A stretch of DNA of 64,000 bases from Bisporella sp. PMI_857 (taxonomy: Eukaryota > Ascomycota > Leotiomycetes > Helotiales > Helotiaceae), in assembly GCA_021307315.1 (NCBI GenBank), contig JAJSPD010000023.1, positions 620,001-684,000 of the forward strand. Reading direction: 5' to 3'. Positions 38,203-48,010 of the stretch are shown here, piece after piece; the first letter of the stretch is position 1, and the number at the start of each line of letters is the position of its first letter. A program made the position numbers and the translations under genes. The notes under the pieces are model-generated. The model was not told where the DNA came from and did no database searches. It saw only the letters and a program-made list of their open reading frames with translations.

Positions 38203-39102
38203 CTAAGCGTAAAAATGATCTACTCCATCGATCTTACGATGTACAGCTGCAACAGTAACGCTTGCATGCTCCGTACGCTTTCTTTTCTTTGGCCTTTCTT
38301 CTTTTTCGTCGGAATCTTCGCTATCAGACTCGCGCTGTATAGTACGTCGCTGATACTTTTTGTAGTAAAAACAGTTAACTTGCAAGTGCCCCTTTTTCCC
38401 ACAAAAGAAGCATTTTTCATTTCGTATATTTGTATTGTTGTCCTTGTTCTTTTTATAGCTCTTCGTACGAGCTACAGAAGCTGATGCTGTAACAGTCGGT
38501 TCGACTGAAAGGTTCGGAGATTCGAGTGACTGCAACGAGTTGATGGTTTGTGCCAAATTAAGGTTTTCGCGATAGCAGAACTGTCGCTGACCTTGCCACT
38601 GAGGTGTGCTAGGTATAGCTTGCAGAATTCGATCGATCATGTCTCTCTCAGACAAAGCAAAAGTCGTATTCGAGAGTTGAGCCTGTATTGTTTCAAGTCG
38701 TAAAACGAACGTGCGAAGGCTCTCGCTTTCTGGTTTGAAGGCTTCGGCATAGAACTGTGCTTTCAAGTTGCCAGCAAATACGCTATCAGTCGTACGGTCG
38801 TATGCTGACAGCTTTGTCCACATTGCCACTGTATTTTGTGTATCCATCTCGACACCGAGTGAAGTCTGCAGATTCGTAGAAACCGAGTTGAAAATGATCA
38901 TTGCTCCGCGAGCATTAAGTTCGTCCCATTCCTTAAGAGATTGCGCATTCCCAGCCCTACGTCTTGTGCCATTAACGATCGGCCAGGTATTCGAAGAAAT
39001 CAGAGCTGCTTTGCAGGTTTGAGAGAACTGAGTGTAGTTGTCGCCGTTGAGGATAAGGACACGTCCCCACTTGCAGGTGTAGTATTCGTTCTGCGTAGAC
39101 AT
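38203..39102 (-). CDS. Gag polyprotein with CCHC zinc knuckle, 299 aa
   Basis: This is a retrotransposon capsid/nucleocapsid protein. It starts at ATG 39102, 42 bp inside the 5' LTR boundary. The N-terminal part has the Copia gag (UBN2/DUF4219-like) pattern: LILNGDNYTQFSQTCKAAL, an AMWTKLSAYDRTTDS segment, LKAQFYAEAFKPESESLRTF and ALSERDMIDRILQAIPS. The C-terminal part has a CCHC knuckle, CFFCGKKGHLQVNC (C-x2-C-x4-H-x4-C), then a very basic/acidic stretch (EERPKKRKRTEH). It ends DGVDHFYA-stop. In full Copia polyproteins the protease active-site segment (xADSGA) follows about here, so the coding region appears cut at the gag-protease boundary. Confidence 0.92.
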   Translation of the reverse strand: MSTQNEYYTCKWGRVLILNGDNYTQFSQTCKAALISSNTWPIVNGTRRRAGNAQSLKEWDELNARGAMIIFNSVSTNLQTSLGVEMDTQNTVAMWTKLSAYDRTTDSVFAGNLKAQFYAEAFKPESESLRTFVLRLETIQAQLSNTTFALSERDMIDRILQAIPSTPQWQGQRQFCYRENLNLAQTINSLQSLESPNLSVEPTVTASASVARTKSYKKNKDNNTNIRNEKCFFCGKKGHLQVNCFYYKKYQRRTIQRESDSEDSDEKEERPKKRKRTEHASVTVAAVHRKIDGVDHFYA

Positions 39103-39129
39103 GCTGGCGGTTGTATGTAGTGCGCTAGG

Positions 39130-39143
39130 CCGGGCTCATAACC
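39130..39143 (-). other. Primer-binding site matching the initiator tRNA-Met anticodon arm
   Basis: Directly next to the 5' LTR the minus strand reads GGTTATGAGCCCGG. Its complement CCGGGCTCATAACC matches the conserved GGGCTCATAACC anticodon stem-loop of eukaryotic initiator tRNA-Met, rather than any tRNA 3' end. This is the half-tRNA priming arrangement known from Drosophila copia. Confidence 0.75.
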
Positions 39144-39296
39144 TGTCAAGAATATTCAATAGTAAATGGTATCACGTCGATAGAATATGGGTTGTTGAGT
39201 GCTTGTATTGTGTGTATGTATATATCGTCATATCTACGCTGTAGACATGAAGAGATTTCTAGTTCCTTGGCCTATTACGTAAGCCGATTCCTGACA
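39144..39296 (-). repeat. 5' LTR (right copy), 153 bp
   Basis: Identical to 37480-37632. In its own orientation a TATA-like GATATATAC occurs in mid-LTR, upstream of gag. Confidence 0.93.
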
Positions 39297-39301
39297 CCCC
39301 T
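39297..39301. repeat. Target-site duplication CCCCT, right copy
   Basis: Matches 37475-37479 on the other side of the element. Confidence 0.9.
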
Positions 39302-39513
39302 ATTTAAGCGGGTAGATCAGCTGACTAGTACGGTGGCCGAAAAGACGCGGTCGAAAATTAAAAGTACGCGAAGTCAAGAGAATTTTGAACTGCATCAACC
39401 GTGAAGTCAGAGCTCCACTAAAGACTCACGAATACTCATCACGCGAGGATAGTACCTCATTTGATACCCGTCAATCTTTTGTTTGCTGCCATAAGCTCTG
39501 CGAGGTCGTGAAT

Positions 39514-41339
39514 ATGTCGTTTGGCGGCCAGACCCCCACAATCATTGTGCTGAAAGAAGGTGAGCCTCGAGCACCAGCCAGAGTTGAAAATATGCTAATT
39601 TGATATCTAAGGCACGGATTCGTCGCAAGGAAAGGGACAGATTATAAGTAATATTAATGCCTGTTTAGCCGTGCAAGCTACGATCCGGAGTACGCTAGGT
39701 CCATATGGTGGGGATTTACTGTTGGTAGATGGGAATGGAAAACAAACGATTACCAATGATGGTGCTACTGTGATGAAGGTATGAAGTCCTTTTCATGATG
39801 CGGCAATATCAAGGCTGATGAGTCGTAGCTTCTGGAAATTGTGCACCCCGCCGCACGAATCCTGACAGATATCGCAAGATCACAAGATGCTGAGGTTGGT
39901 GATGGCACCACATCTGTGGTTGTACTTGCAGGAGAGATATTGAAGGAGGTCAAGGATCATGTTGAGCAAGGCGTCAGTTCGCAGACGATCATCAAGGGCC
40001 TGCGAAGAGCGTCCACTATGGCGGTCAATAAGGTCAAGGAAATCGCCGTCAACACGACGGATGGCAACAAGCGGGAGACTCTAGGCAAGCTCGCTGGGAC
40101 TGCCATGAGCAGTAAATTGATCAAGAGAAATACTGGCTTCTTCACAAAAAGTGCGGCTGCAAAATCCATCTCGTTAAGTATAGATGCTAACACGGTTTAG
40201 TGGTTGTCGATGCGGTCCTTTCCCTCGATCAGGATGACCTGAATGAGAAATTGATTGGAATCAAGAAGATCAATGGTGGCTCCCTCACCGACTCCATATT
40301 TGTTAATGGGGTTGCATTCAAGAAGACATTCTCTTACGCCGGCTTCGAACAACAACCTAAATCTTTCAAGAGTCCGAAAATCGTCTGCCTAAATGTCGAG
40401 CTTGAGCTGAAATCCGAGAAGGATAATGCTGAGGTACGGGTCGAACAAGTTTCAGAATATCAAGCAATCGTGGATGCGGAATGGCAAATCATCTACAACA
40501 AAATGGAGGCTTTGTATAAGACTGGCGCAAAAGTCGTGTTGTCCAAATTGCCAATCGGCGACTTAGCCACACAATATTTTGCAGATAGAGATATTTTCTG
40601 TGCTGGACGGGTTGCATCTGATGATCTGGAGCGTGTTATTCAGGCCACTGGAGGTTCAATTCAAAGCACTTGCTCTGATATCCACCCTGAACATCTCGGT
40701 ACTTGTGGAAAATTCGAGGAGCGACAAATTGGTGGTGAGCGCTTCAACTTCTTCGAGGATTGCCCGGCAGCCAAGACTTGCACGCTAGTACTCCGTGGAG
40801 GTGCTGAGCAGTTTATCGCCGAGGTCGAGCGCTCGTTACACGATGCGATTATGATTGTCAAGCGTGCAATTAAGAACAACACGATTGTGGCAGGTGGTGG
40901 AGCTTGTGAAATGGAAGTCTCCGCATACCTTCATCATTTTGCAGACAAGAACGTTCCCCACAAACAACAAGCTATTATCAAGTCCTTCGCCAGAGCCCTC
41001 GAAGTCATTCCTCGCCAGCTGTGCGACAATGCGGGGTTTGACGCGACGGATATTTTGAACAAGCTACGTGTAGAACACAGACGGGGTAATACTTGGGCAG
41101 GTGTAGACTTTGACCATGAAGGCATCAGAGACAACTTGGAGGCATTTGTTTGGGAGCCTGCGTTGGTGAAGATTAATGCGATACAAGCGGCCACGGAGGC
41201 TAGTTGTCTGATTCTAAGTGTTGATGAGACGATCAAGAACGAAGAGAGTGCAGCGCCACAGGCACCACAGCGGGGGCTTCCGCCTGGAGCAGCACAACGG
41301 GCACTAAGAGGTAGGGGTAGGGGAATGCCAAGGAGGTAA
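39514..41339 (+). CDS. CCT7: T-complex protein 1 subunit eta (CCT7), 557 aa
   Basis: CCT7 is a subunit of the hetero-oligomeric cytosolic chaperonin TRiC/CCT, which folds actin, tubulin and WD proteins. Four exons are 39514-39559, 39612-39778, 39829-40150 and 40201-41339, all in phase. Joins give [42 protein letters not shown] and [16 protein letters not shown]. Group II chaperonin signatures: [49 protein letters not shown] (ATP-hydrolysis GDGTT), and [16 protein letters not shown] near the C-terminus. The tail ends in a Gly/Arg-rich [10 protein letters not shown]. The ATG at 39514 fits the family start (MSFGGQ) better than an upstream frame. The LTR element ends 212 bp before this start. Confidence 0.96.
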
Positions 41340-42556
41340 ATATGAACAGGTACGAAATGAATAGAATCGACTCCTCAATAACTAGTGCGAGTGTACTAGT
41401 TGATGTAATATATGCTACATGGGATCAAATCTAAAGCACTTCCGTCACGACTCTGATTTACCTTATTTTCTAACAGCGGCCAAAATTGGTCTTACATCGA
41501 AAAGTACTGCAGGTAAGCTCAGGGACGATCTTACACGTGGTATTGCACGCACAGTCCTTTCCTAGCTTTTGCAACAGCATAGTCACAGTGTGTTTCAATG
41601 CATGCCTATATACATCAAATTGCCTCAGCTCAATTTAGATGTCGTACTCAGTCTATAATCAATCAGAGTTCCAGCAACCGGATCGTTCCAAAACTAGTCA
41701 CATGTTACACAAGGTTATCTACTTAGAACAAAGCTTCTTCAAGCATTGCCACTTCTTTCGGAAACACCTGGCTCACCGAGATTTGTGCAACCAGAGCTAG
41801 CCACTCAGAAAATTGCAATTACCATTATCCCTTCGACCGCATATTCGCACTCTGCATGAATCAGGCTCTCCTTGATTAAGCGAGGGCTCTGCATCCGTAT
41901 AGAGTGGCCCCTAGCAACGGTAGTAATGGCCCGGCTTTAGCCAGACACGGCTATTGATAGTCTAAAATAGCCAGCAGGGAGTATCAGAAATCACAATGAC
42001 AGGCGATCGATATACTCAAGATATATGCTGGAAAAGAAAGTAGAGGTATTGTGATTGCATTATCTAAAACTTAACACCTGACTAGAGTTCTCTCAAAAAC
42101 TTTGCCTGAGATTAAGTAACGTATTGCCCAGGTTGCTAAGGCTGTCGTTGTTACTCAAGCGAGACGAGATGTCGTTGGATCTCTCAGGAACAGCACTTGG
42201 CATTTAATCTCAGGTACAATATAATTCCAGTCCCGTGCGGACGTCAATGACGGTCACTACTTTAAACAGTACCTACGAGTACAGAGCCGTATGTGTTCAC
42301 AGTATAGGCTAATCGTCTTATTTTGATTTTCGATGAGCATAATGGCAAGTATCCTGTGGTGTAGGAACTGCCGAAGTTCTCCTCACAGAATTTCGAATAT
42401 TGGCAGTTACTGGATATTAAGACACTTGTTTCTAGCGGCGTTGCTTGCCCGGTGACTATAACTTTGTGGGGAAACAGTTCTAAATACATAGAGATTAGAA
42501 TCTCCGTACCGTCGAAGCAGAAATATCTCAAAATTTGGACAAACGATTTGCCCGTC
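41340..42556. other. Intergenic between CCT7 and the AA8-AA12 gene
   Basis: No gene is supported. It includes the promoter of the oxidoreductase gene starting at 42557. Confidence 0.45.
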
Positions 42557-44963
42557 ATGCGCTCTATTCAGATTTTTGGTAGTGCCCTCGCCTTCGTAGG
42601 TACTAGTAAGTGTCGCACTGATCTCATGATAGCAAGCCCTTACTGAATATCAAAGCTTTTGCTCAGGCAGTTTCTACAATTGTAACGGATCCGGTGACAA
42701 GGATAACGTACTCGTCCTACTTAAGCCCTGAGACTGGCATAAGATTCGGTATCGCACTGCCCACGAATGTGACTGCGCCATATGACTCTATCATCTCAAT
42801 CACTGCACCAGTTGCTAGCACTTGGGTTGGCTTTTGCTGGGGTGGAACTATGGTCTTCAATCCTCTCACGGTAGCTTGGGCGAATGGCAATTCCGCAACA
42901 ATTTCTTCCCGAATGGCCTTGTATGAATAGACCAACCATTGCGATGGCGCTCTGACATTTCTTAGTGGCTTCAGTCTCCCACAAGCCTTCGACGGCTCAG
43001 AATTGACCTACATGAAGGGAACGACAGCGAATGCTACTCATGTAAGCACCCTGCGACCCTCCCTTCCTTAATGGGCCCTTTCGTAATTTATGTCCCCCTC
43101 ATGAGCTAAATAGAACTCATTCTGAGATAAGCCATCGAGGAGACTTATTTAACCTCGCATCCAGTGTTTTTTGGCGGTATAAGCTAACAGTCTACTGCCA
43201 CAGTGGACTGTGACAGCAAGATGTCGAGGTTGCACCTCCTACCAAGATAGTGAGGGTAATTTGGCCGTTATTAACGGGACGGGAACGCATGAATTTGCTT
43301 GGGCTCAAGGTCAAAATGCAGTGCAAGAGCCTGCAAACAATAACTCAGCCTTCAATGTCCATAGACAAACTGGAAAATGGATCCATGATCTCAATGCTGC
43401 TCGCAGTCCCAACTTCAATTCTTGGATCGCCGCCAACCTCTTGACGCCGGCAGTCACCACAACGTCTACAACAAGCACCGCCACCAGCACTAGCTCGAAG
43501 ACTACGCTTACCACTGTAGCAACCCCTACTAATACTGCAGTAGGCGCCATACCTGCTTCGTGCTCAGGTGCTGGGAGTCCTGTCTTCCAGTCTGTTTTAG
43601 CTAGTGGATGGAAGGCTACGAAAGTCCTAGGTGGCTTGACTAACCCTCGGTCCATGGTGTGGGATACAGCTGGCAACTTGCTTTTGATTCAATCTGGAAG
43701 AGGAATCACAGTGCATGGTGTGGGAGCGGATGGCTGTATTACCTCCACCACAACTCTAGTTTCCCTTAATAGCTTGAATCATGGTATCGCTTTTAGCCTA
43801 GATGGCAAGACCTTATACGCTAGCTCCATGACACAAGTTTATTCCTGGCCGTACACTGCCTCATCAAAATCTGTCGGAACTAGGGCAACAGTTGTGACAG
43901 GAATGTACAGTGGTGGTTCACACTTGACTCGAAGTAAGTTGATCAAACATTAGCAGACTTCAGGTGCATAGATGTTCTTCAATGTGTCAGAAACGGGAAA
44001 TATCCCTCATCTCATATTTTATAAGTCAATTGCTAAGTCAAGTTGTATAGCTCTTCTCATAGCGCCACAAAACCCCAATTTGCTCGTTGTGTCTCATGGA
44101 TCAAACTCAAACATTGACAATGCCTCTATCAATCCAGCCACCGGGCGTGCAATCATCAAGACCTTTGATCTTAACTCCATCCCAAGCGGAGGCTATAATT
44201 ATCCATCGACAGGTTGGGTAACGGGCTATGGACTTAGGAATGAGGTGGCCATGACATTTGATGGCAACAATATGTGAGAATGCCATTCTACTTGTAGATC
44301 AATAGCAACTACTAAGAAATGACTAGGCTTTGGGGAGTTGAAAACAGCGGTGATGATCTAACTAGGGTGGTGAACGGGCAATCAAAGGATATCCATCAGA
44401 ATAATCCTGCTGAGGAGCTCAACTATATCGGCGATGTCACGAAGGAAAATAAGCAATGGTTCGGCTATCCAACGTGCTGGCCAGTATGGCAACCCAGCGA
44501 CTTCACCGACACACGATTTAACATCGGCGACTCCTTCGTGATCGCACCCAACAACACTTTCAATGACGCATCCTGCAAAAGCCAATCAACAGGGCCGGCT
44601 TTAAGCTTCCAGGCACACTCAGCTCCCATCGACAGCAAGTTTGACAGTACGTACAGCAATCTGTACGTCACTTTCCACGGCTCCTGGAACCGTAGCCCCA
44701 CGACTGGATTTAAAGTTGTTGTTGTTCCTTTCACCAAAGGGTCCGATGGCGCCTATAGGCCCGTTGCGGCCTCAACAAGTGGTTCAGGATATTCAGACGT
44801 CTTCTGGAATCCTGATGTGACAAAATGCGCCGGGAATGGTCCTAGTTTCAGTTCAGGCTGCTTCCGTCCTGCAGGTCTTCTGTTTGATAGCAAGAATAGA
44901 CTTTACATGACGAGCGATACATCATCTAACGGTGAGGTCTGGATTCTTGGAAAGACGACTTAA
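42557..44963 (+). CDS. Secreted AA8-AA12 oxidoreductase (cytochrome b plus PQQ sugar dehydrogenase), 659 aa
   Basis: This is predicted to be an extracellular PQQ-dependent pyranose/sorbosone-type sugar dehydrogenase with a cytochrome domain that passes electrons onward, for instance to copper oxygenases. Six exons join in phase: 42557-42605, 42656-42920, 42966-43041, 43204-43933, 44051-44273 and 44327-44963. The signal peptide is MRSIQIFGSALAFVGTTFAQA. The AA8 cytochrome domain has WVGFCWGGTMVFNPLTVAW (the Met is a candidate haem ligand), ISSRMAFGFSLPQAFDGSEL, EFAWAQGQNAV and GKWIHDLNAARS (a His candidate ligand). A Ser/Thr linker of about 30 residues leads to the AA12 propeller: GGLTNPRSMVWDTAGNLLLI, SLNHGIAFSLDGKTLYASS, TGYGLRNEVAMTFDGNN, LWGVENSGDDLTR, YVTFHGSWNRSPTTGFKV, GCFRPAGLLFD. 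The layout matches the basidiomycete AA8-AA12 enzymes except that no C-terminal CBM1 is present. No lesion is seen. Confidence 0.9.
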
Positions 44964-45516
44964 AGAGCCTTAAAAGGTGTTATCAATGTACTGTACAATG
45001 AAGGGCACATGACCTGTGAGGAGTATTCTGAAATAGAAAGCAAGGATGACATATTCGAGCCCCGAAAATCTCCAAATAGACATCCGTAAGGAGTGAATTC
45101 AACGACTGCTTCTCCGATATCATCCTCAACTTTCGCTAGACCCTTATTTACCTAGCTTCATACATAAGGTATAGTAGAACAAGGTCGCAAAGCAAGCTAT
45201 TGTTCCGTCCTGTGAGATGTATTCGCCACCACTTCCACCATCAGATTCTTCTAAATTCAACCGAAATCTCATTATTGTGACTTTCCACCTCTTGCTCTGT
45301 GTCGTCTGGGCCGATATAGAGACCATGGTAACATTACTTCCGATATGCACGAGTCACATCAATCGTGTCTCTCTTATGGCCAGCCCTGGAATATCGGCTC
45401 TAGAGAAGCAGCTATCTCCCTATAAGTAGGTTCCACTATCCGCTGCGATTTCTCTGGCAGCACTGAAGAAGTACTGAGAATCGCACCCGAGATTGTGCTC
45501 AATAAATGCCTGTTAA
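44964..45516. other. Tail-to-tail spacer
   Basis: 3' flanks of the AA8-AA12 gene (+) and the Spt10-like gene (-). Nothing else is supported. Confidence 0.5.
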
Positions 45517-47280
45517 TTACTTGTATCGTGACCTTTTCGCACCAGGCTGGGAGCCGTCAAGCCTGGATATATTTTGGTGCATTGCCTCTTCTGCAGCTCT
45601 TGCTGCAGCCTCTGCTTGAATTTGTAGCGTTCTATCAACTTCTTCATTGCCATATTTCGTATGTTCATCGTCATCATCCTCTCCCTGATCGATTAGCATG
45701 TCTAAATCTCCATTGCCGTCTCCTCCGTGGCTTATGTGACCTCCAGAATTACCGCCAAGCATTGCATGGAAGACATCTTCACCATCATTCAAATCGTCAT
45801 GATGAGAGTAATGCGGCAAGTTCTGGGAGGTATGATGACTTTGTTGAGTCGAATTATAGGAGCCAAGATGCTGTCGTACGTCTTCCATGATCTGTGGGTC
45901 CAAGGGCATGTAGTCATTTTGTAGATTTCGCTGATGAGGATGCGGGTTGTGAGGTTCTTGATTATCCCGATCATGAATCGGCGCGATGGAAGTATGCTGA
46001 TGCTCTGGGCCACAAGGGAGAGAGCGATTTAGGACTTGCGGAGATACCGAGGTCTGATGATGGTGATGATGGTGTTGACGCTGGCTTTGATATGGATCAG
46101 GTACATGCGATTCGGACGATTCAGGTTGAGAGCTATGAGGAAGCGACAATATGCGCCCAGCTGCGCTGACACTGGGTTGGCCAGATGGTATATTACTCAC
46201 GGGACGACGTGGTGTTACTCCTTCAGCACGTACGACAGGAGCTTTCCCTAATTCTTTGCATTCCACACAGTTTTTGATAACTAAACTAACCGTTTCCTTG
46301 ATTCTGACCCAGTGATATTTCTCTGCAATTGTTGCTGTCGTCTTATTTATGCCCCCATGTTGCAACACATGAATTTTCCTAGCTATCGCATACTGCTTCT
46401 GTGGATCTGCAATCACTTCTTTATCTTTCAGCATGAGTTTACCTGACTCGAGGAGTTTATAATGGGTTGCTGCCGAACGTAGTCTACTTTTTTCCGCCCG
46501 GTCAGCCCCTGATGGATATTTGTTGTAGCGAAGGTAGAATGCAATCTTGTCGAAGCGCTCTTCACTCACGATATCGGTGCCGTCCGGTCCCAGATCACGG
46601 CCATATATGATGGCGTCTGTCAACTGGTCGGGGTAGGACTTCAAGTTCCCAGCTCCTTTTACTCTGCCAATTCTCTTGAAACCAAGAGCATCCCAAATTC
46701 GACACGACGCAACGTTCGTCTCGTAAACAAGGTTGAAAACGGAGTACGTATAGCCTAGCTTTGGTGCCCAGTCAATATATGACTCTCCCATTAGACGGCC
46801 TACTCCTCTGTTGCGTGCAGCTGCGGTTACCAGAAAACCGGCGTTACAGACATGACTGCTCCGGCCGGGATAGTTGGGTTTGATGTAAAAGCTACCTAAA
46901 CATTCTGTTGCCCAGTCCTTACCCTCCACTACCAGGTCTGCACTCTCGATGTTGCCAAGTAGCATTATGGCAGCGAAGTTCTGAAACCAATATGACGCAA
47001 ACTTCTCTGCAGACATAGTGTCCGTCATAGGATAGGTATCTCCCAGGTCAATCTCTTTATTGAGCTGCTCACTGAGATATGCCAGAAGCGATGCAGGCAC
47101 TTGATGAGGCGAAGAAAATGGTATGATGGTTGCGATCGTGATACGGTCACGCAATGTAACCTGGCGGGGATAAACATCGACTGGAAGAGAGGGTTGCACA
47201 TCATTTGGATCAGGATATGGAGCAAGTCCTGAAGTTCGATAGATGGTGGGGGAATTGGGGTCATCAAGCATCGCAGGCAT
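45517..47280 (-). CDS. SPT10: Spt10-like protein: GNAT acetyltransferase with HHCC integrase-like finger, 587 aa
   Basis: In yeast Spt10 is a nuclear, sequence-specific activator of the core histone genes; it binds their UAS through an integrase-like HHCC finger and carries a GNAT acetyltransferase fold. This intronless ORF has the same order. The GNAT region (about 85-235) contains the acetyl-CoA loop AAARNRGVGRLMGESY (R-x-x-G-x-G) and NVASCRIWDALGFKRIGRV. It is followed by KIHVLQHGGINKTTATIAEK and VIKNCVECKELGK, giving H304, H308, C338 and C341. The second half is low-complexity: poly-His (QRQHHHHHHQ), His/Pro/Gln-rich segments, an acidic DQGEDDDDEH stretch and a basic KRSRYK end. Orthology is inferred from domain order, so the symbol is provisional. 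Confidence 0.8.
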   Translation of the reverse strand: MPAMLDDPNSPTIYRTSGLAPYPDPNDVQPSLPVDVYPRQVTLRDRITIATIIPFSSPHQVPASLLAYLSEQLNKEIDLGDTYPMTDTMSAEKFASYWFQNFAAIMLLGNIESADLVVEGKDWATECLGSFYIKPNYPGRSSHVCNAGFLVTAAARNRGVGRLMGESYIDWAPKLGYTYSVFNLVYETNVASCRIWDALGFKRIGRVKGAGNLKSYPDQLTDAIIYGRDLGPDGTDIVSEERFDKIAFYLRYNKYPSGADRAEKSRLRSAATHYKLLESGKLMLKDKEVIADPQKQYAIARKIHVLQHGGINKTTATIAEKYHWVRIKETVSLVIKNCVECKELGKAPVVRAEGVTPRRPVSNIPSGQPSVSAAGRILSLPHSSQPESSESHVPDPYQSQRQHHHHHHQTSVSPQVLNRSLPCGPEHQHTSIAPIHDRDNQEPHNPHPHQRNLQNDYMPLDPQIMEDVRQHLGSYNSTQQSHHTSQNLPHYSHHDDLNDGEDVFHAMLGGNSGGHISHGGDGNGDLDMLIDQGEDDDDEHTKYGNEEVDRTLQIQAEAAARAAEEAMHQNISRLDGSQPGAKRSRYK

Positions 47281-48010
47281 CTTGGCAGATTCAGGTTTCG
47301 TTGTTTATTCCAGGGTTTAGGGCACTTAAGGGTGACCTCGCAGCATTAAATACGATAACTGAGACACGGTTAGGACTTGCGGTCTGGCACGTAGGTAAAA
47401 GAGAGATAGTGCATTCGGTTGAGTAGCAAGCTTTTGCAGAAAAACAAACCTTCTTTCTCTAATGGAAATGCACTTGCCTTCCCAAAGTGCGAATCGATCT
47501 GGAGGACCTCCAATGTTTACAATGATCTGTATTGAGAATAGCCTGGTTGCGCAGGGGCGGAGTGATGAAAGATATAGTGGTTGTTCTCATTTCTCACAGG
47601 CGTACATCTCCGCACAAAATGGCGTGGATATTAAGTAAGCATATCCACGTGATCAGAAACACTATCTCTTCAAGCCCAGATCATTCAGATTTCCATCTTA
47701 ATGTAACGTAATGTACACAGCATCTATATTCCACGTGTTGAAAAGGCTAGATCTCCTGTACTACAATATTCCTCTGACAGCTGGGCTTTAATGGAGGTGA
47801 AACTCAAAGTTCAATTCTTAAGGAGCTACGTCCTACAGCCGTAATTGCGCCGCCCTTTCCTCCAAAGACCCATGTTACCTTGGAACATTCTCAAGTTGCC
47901 CAGAATCAGAAATTAGACTTTGCCTTTACGCCATGAAGAAAATTATGGGAAAAGGTCTCTCAAGGACGGATACAAGCATCAAAGCACACTTGGGTTGTCC
48001 AGCAATCCTT
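47281..48010. other. Intergenic, promoter of the Spt10-like gene
   Basis: Upstream of the Spt10-like start and downstream of the hydrolase stop. No gene is supported. Confidence 0.5.

Larger units (their letters stand above)
37480..39296 (-). mobile_element. Gag-only Copia-type LTR retrotransposon, 1817 bp
   Basis: The element is bounded by two 153-bp direct repeats that read identically throughout, each starting TGTCA and ending TGACA. It is flanked by the 5-bp duplication CCCCT. In its own (minus-strand) direction the order is 5' LTR (39296-39144), primer-binding site, gag ORF (39102-38203), a block of tandem repeats, a purine tract (GGGGGAG), and 3' LTR (37632-37480). No protease, integrase, reverse transcriptase or RNase H is present in the 1.5-kb interior, so it must depend on proteins from another element. 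Identical LTRs, an intact gag frame and intact target duplication indicate recent insertion with no RIP damage. The Copia assignment rests on the gag fold and zinc knuckle and is inference. Confidence 0.92.
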
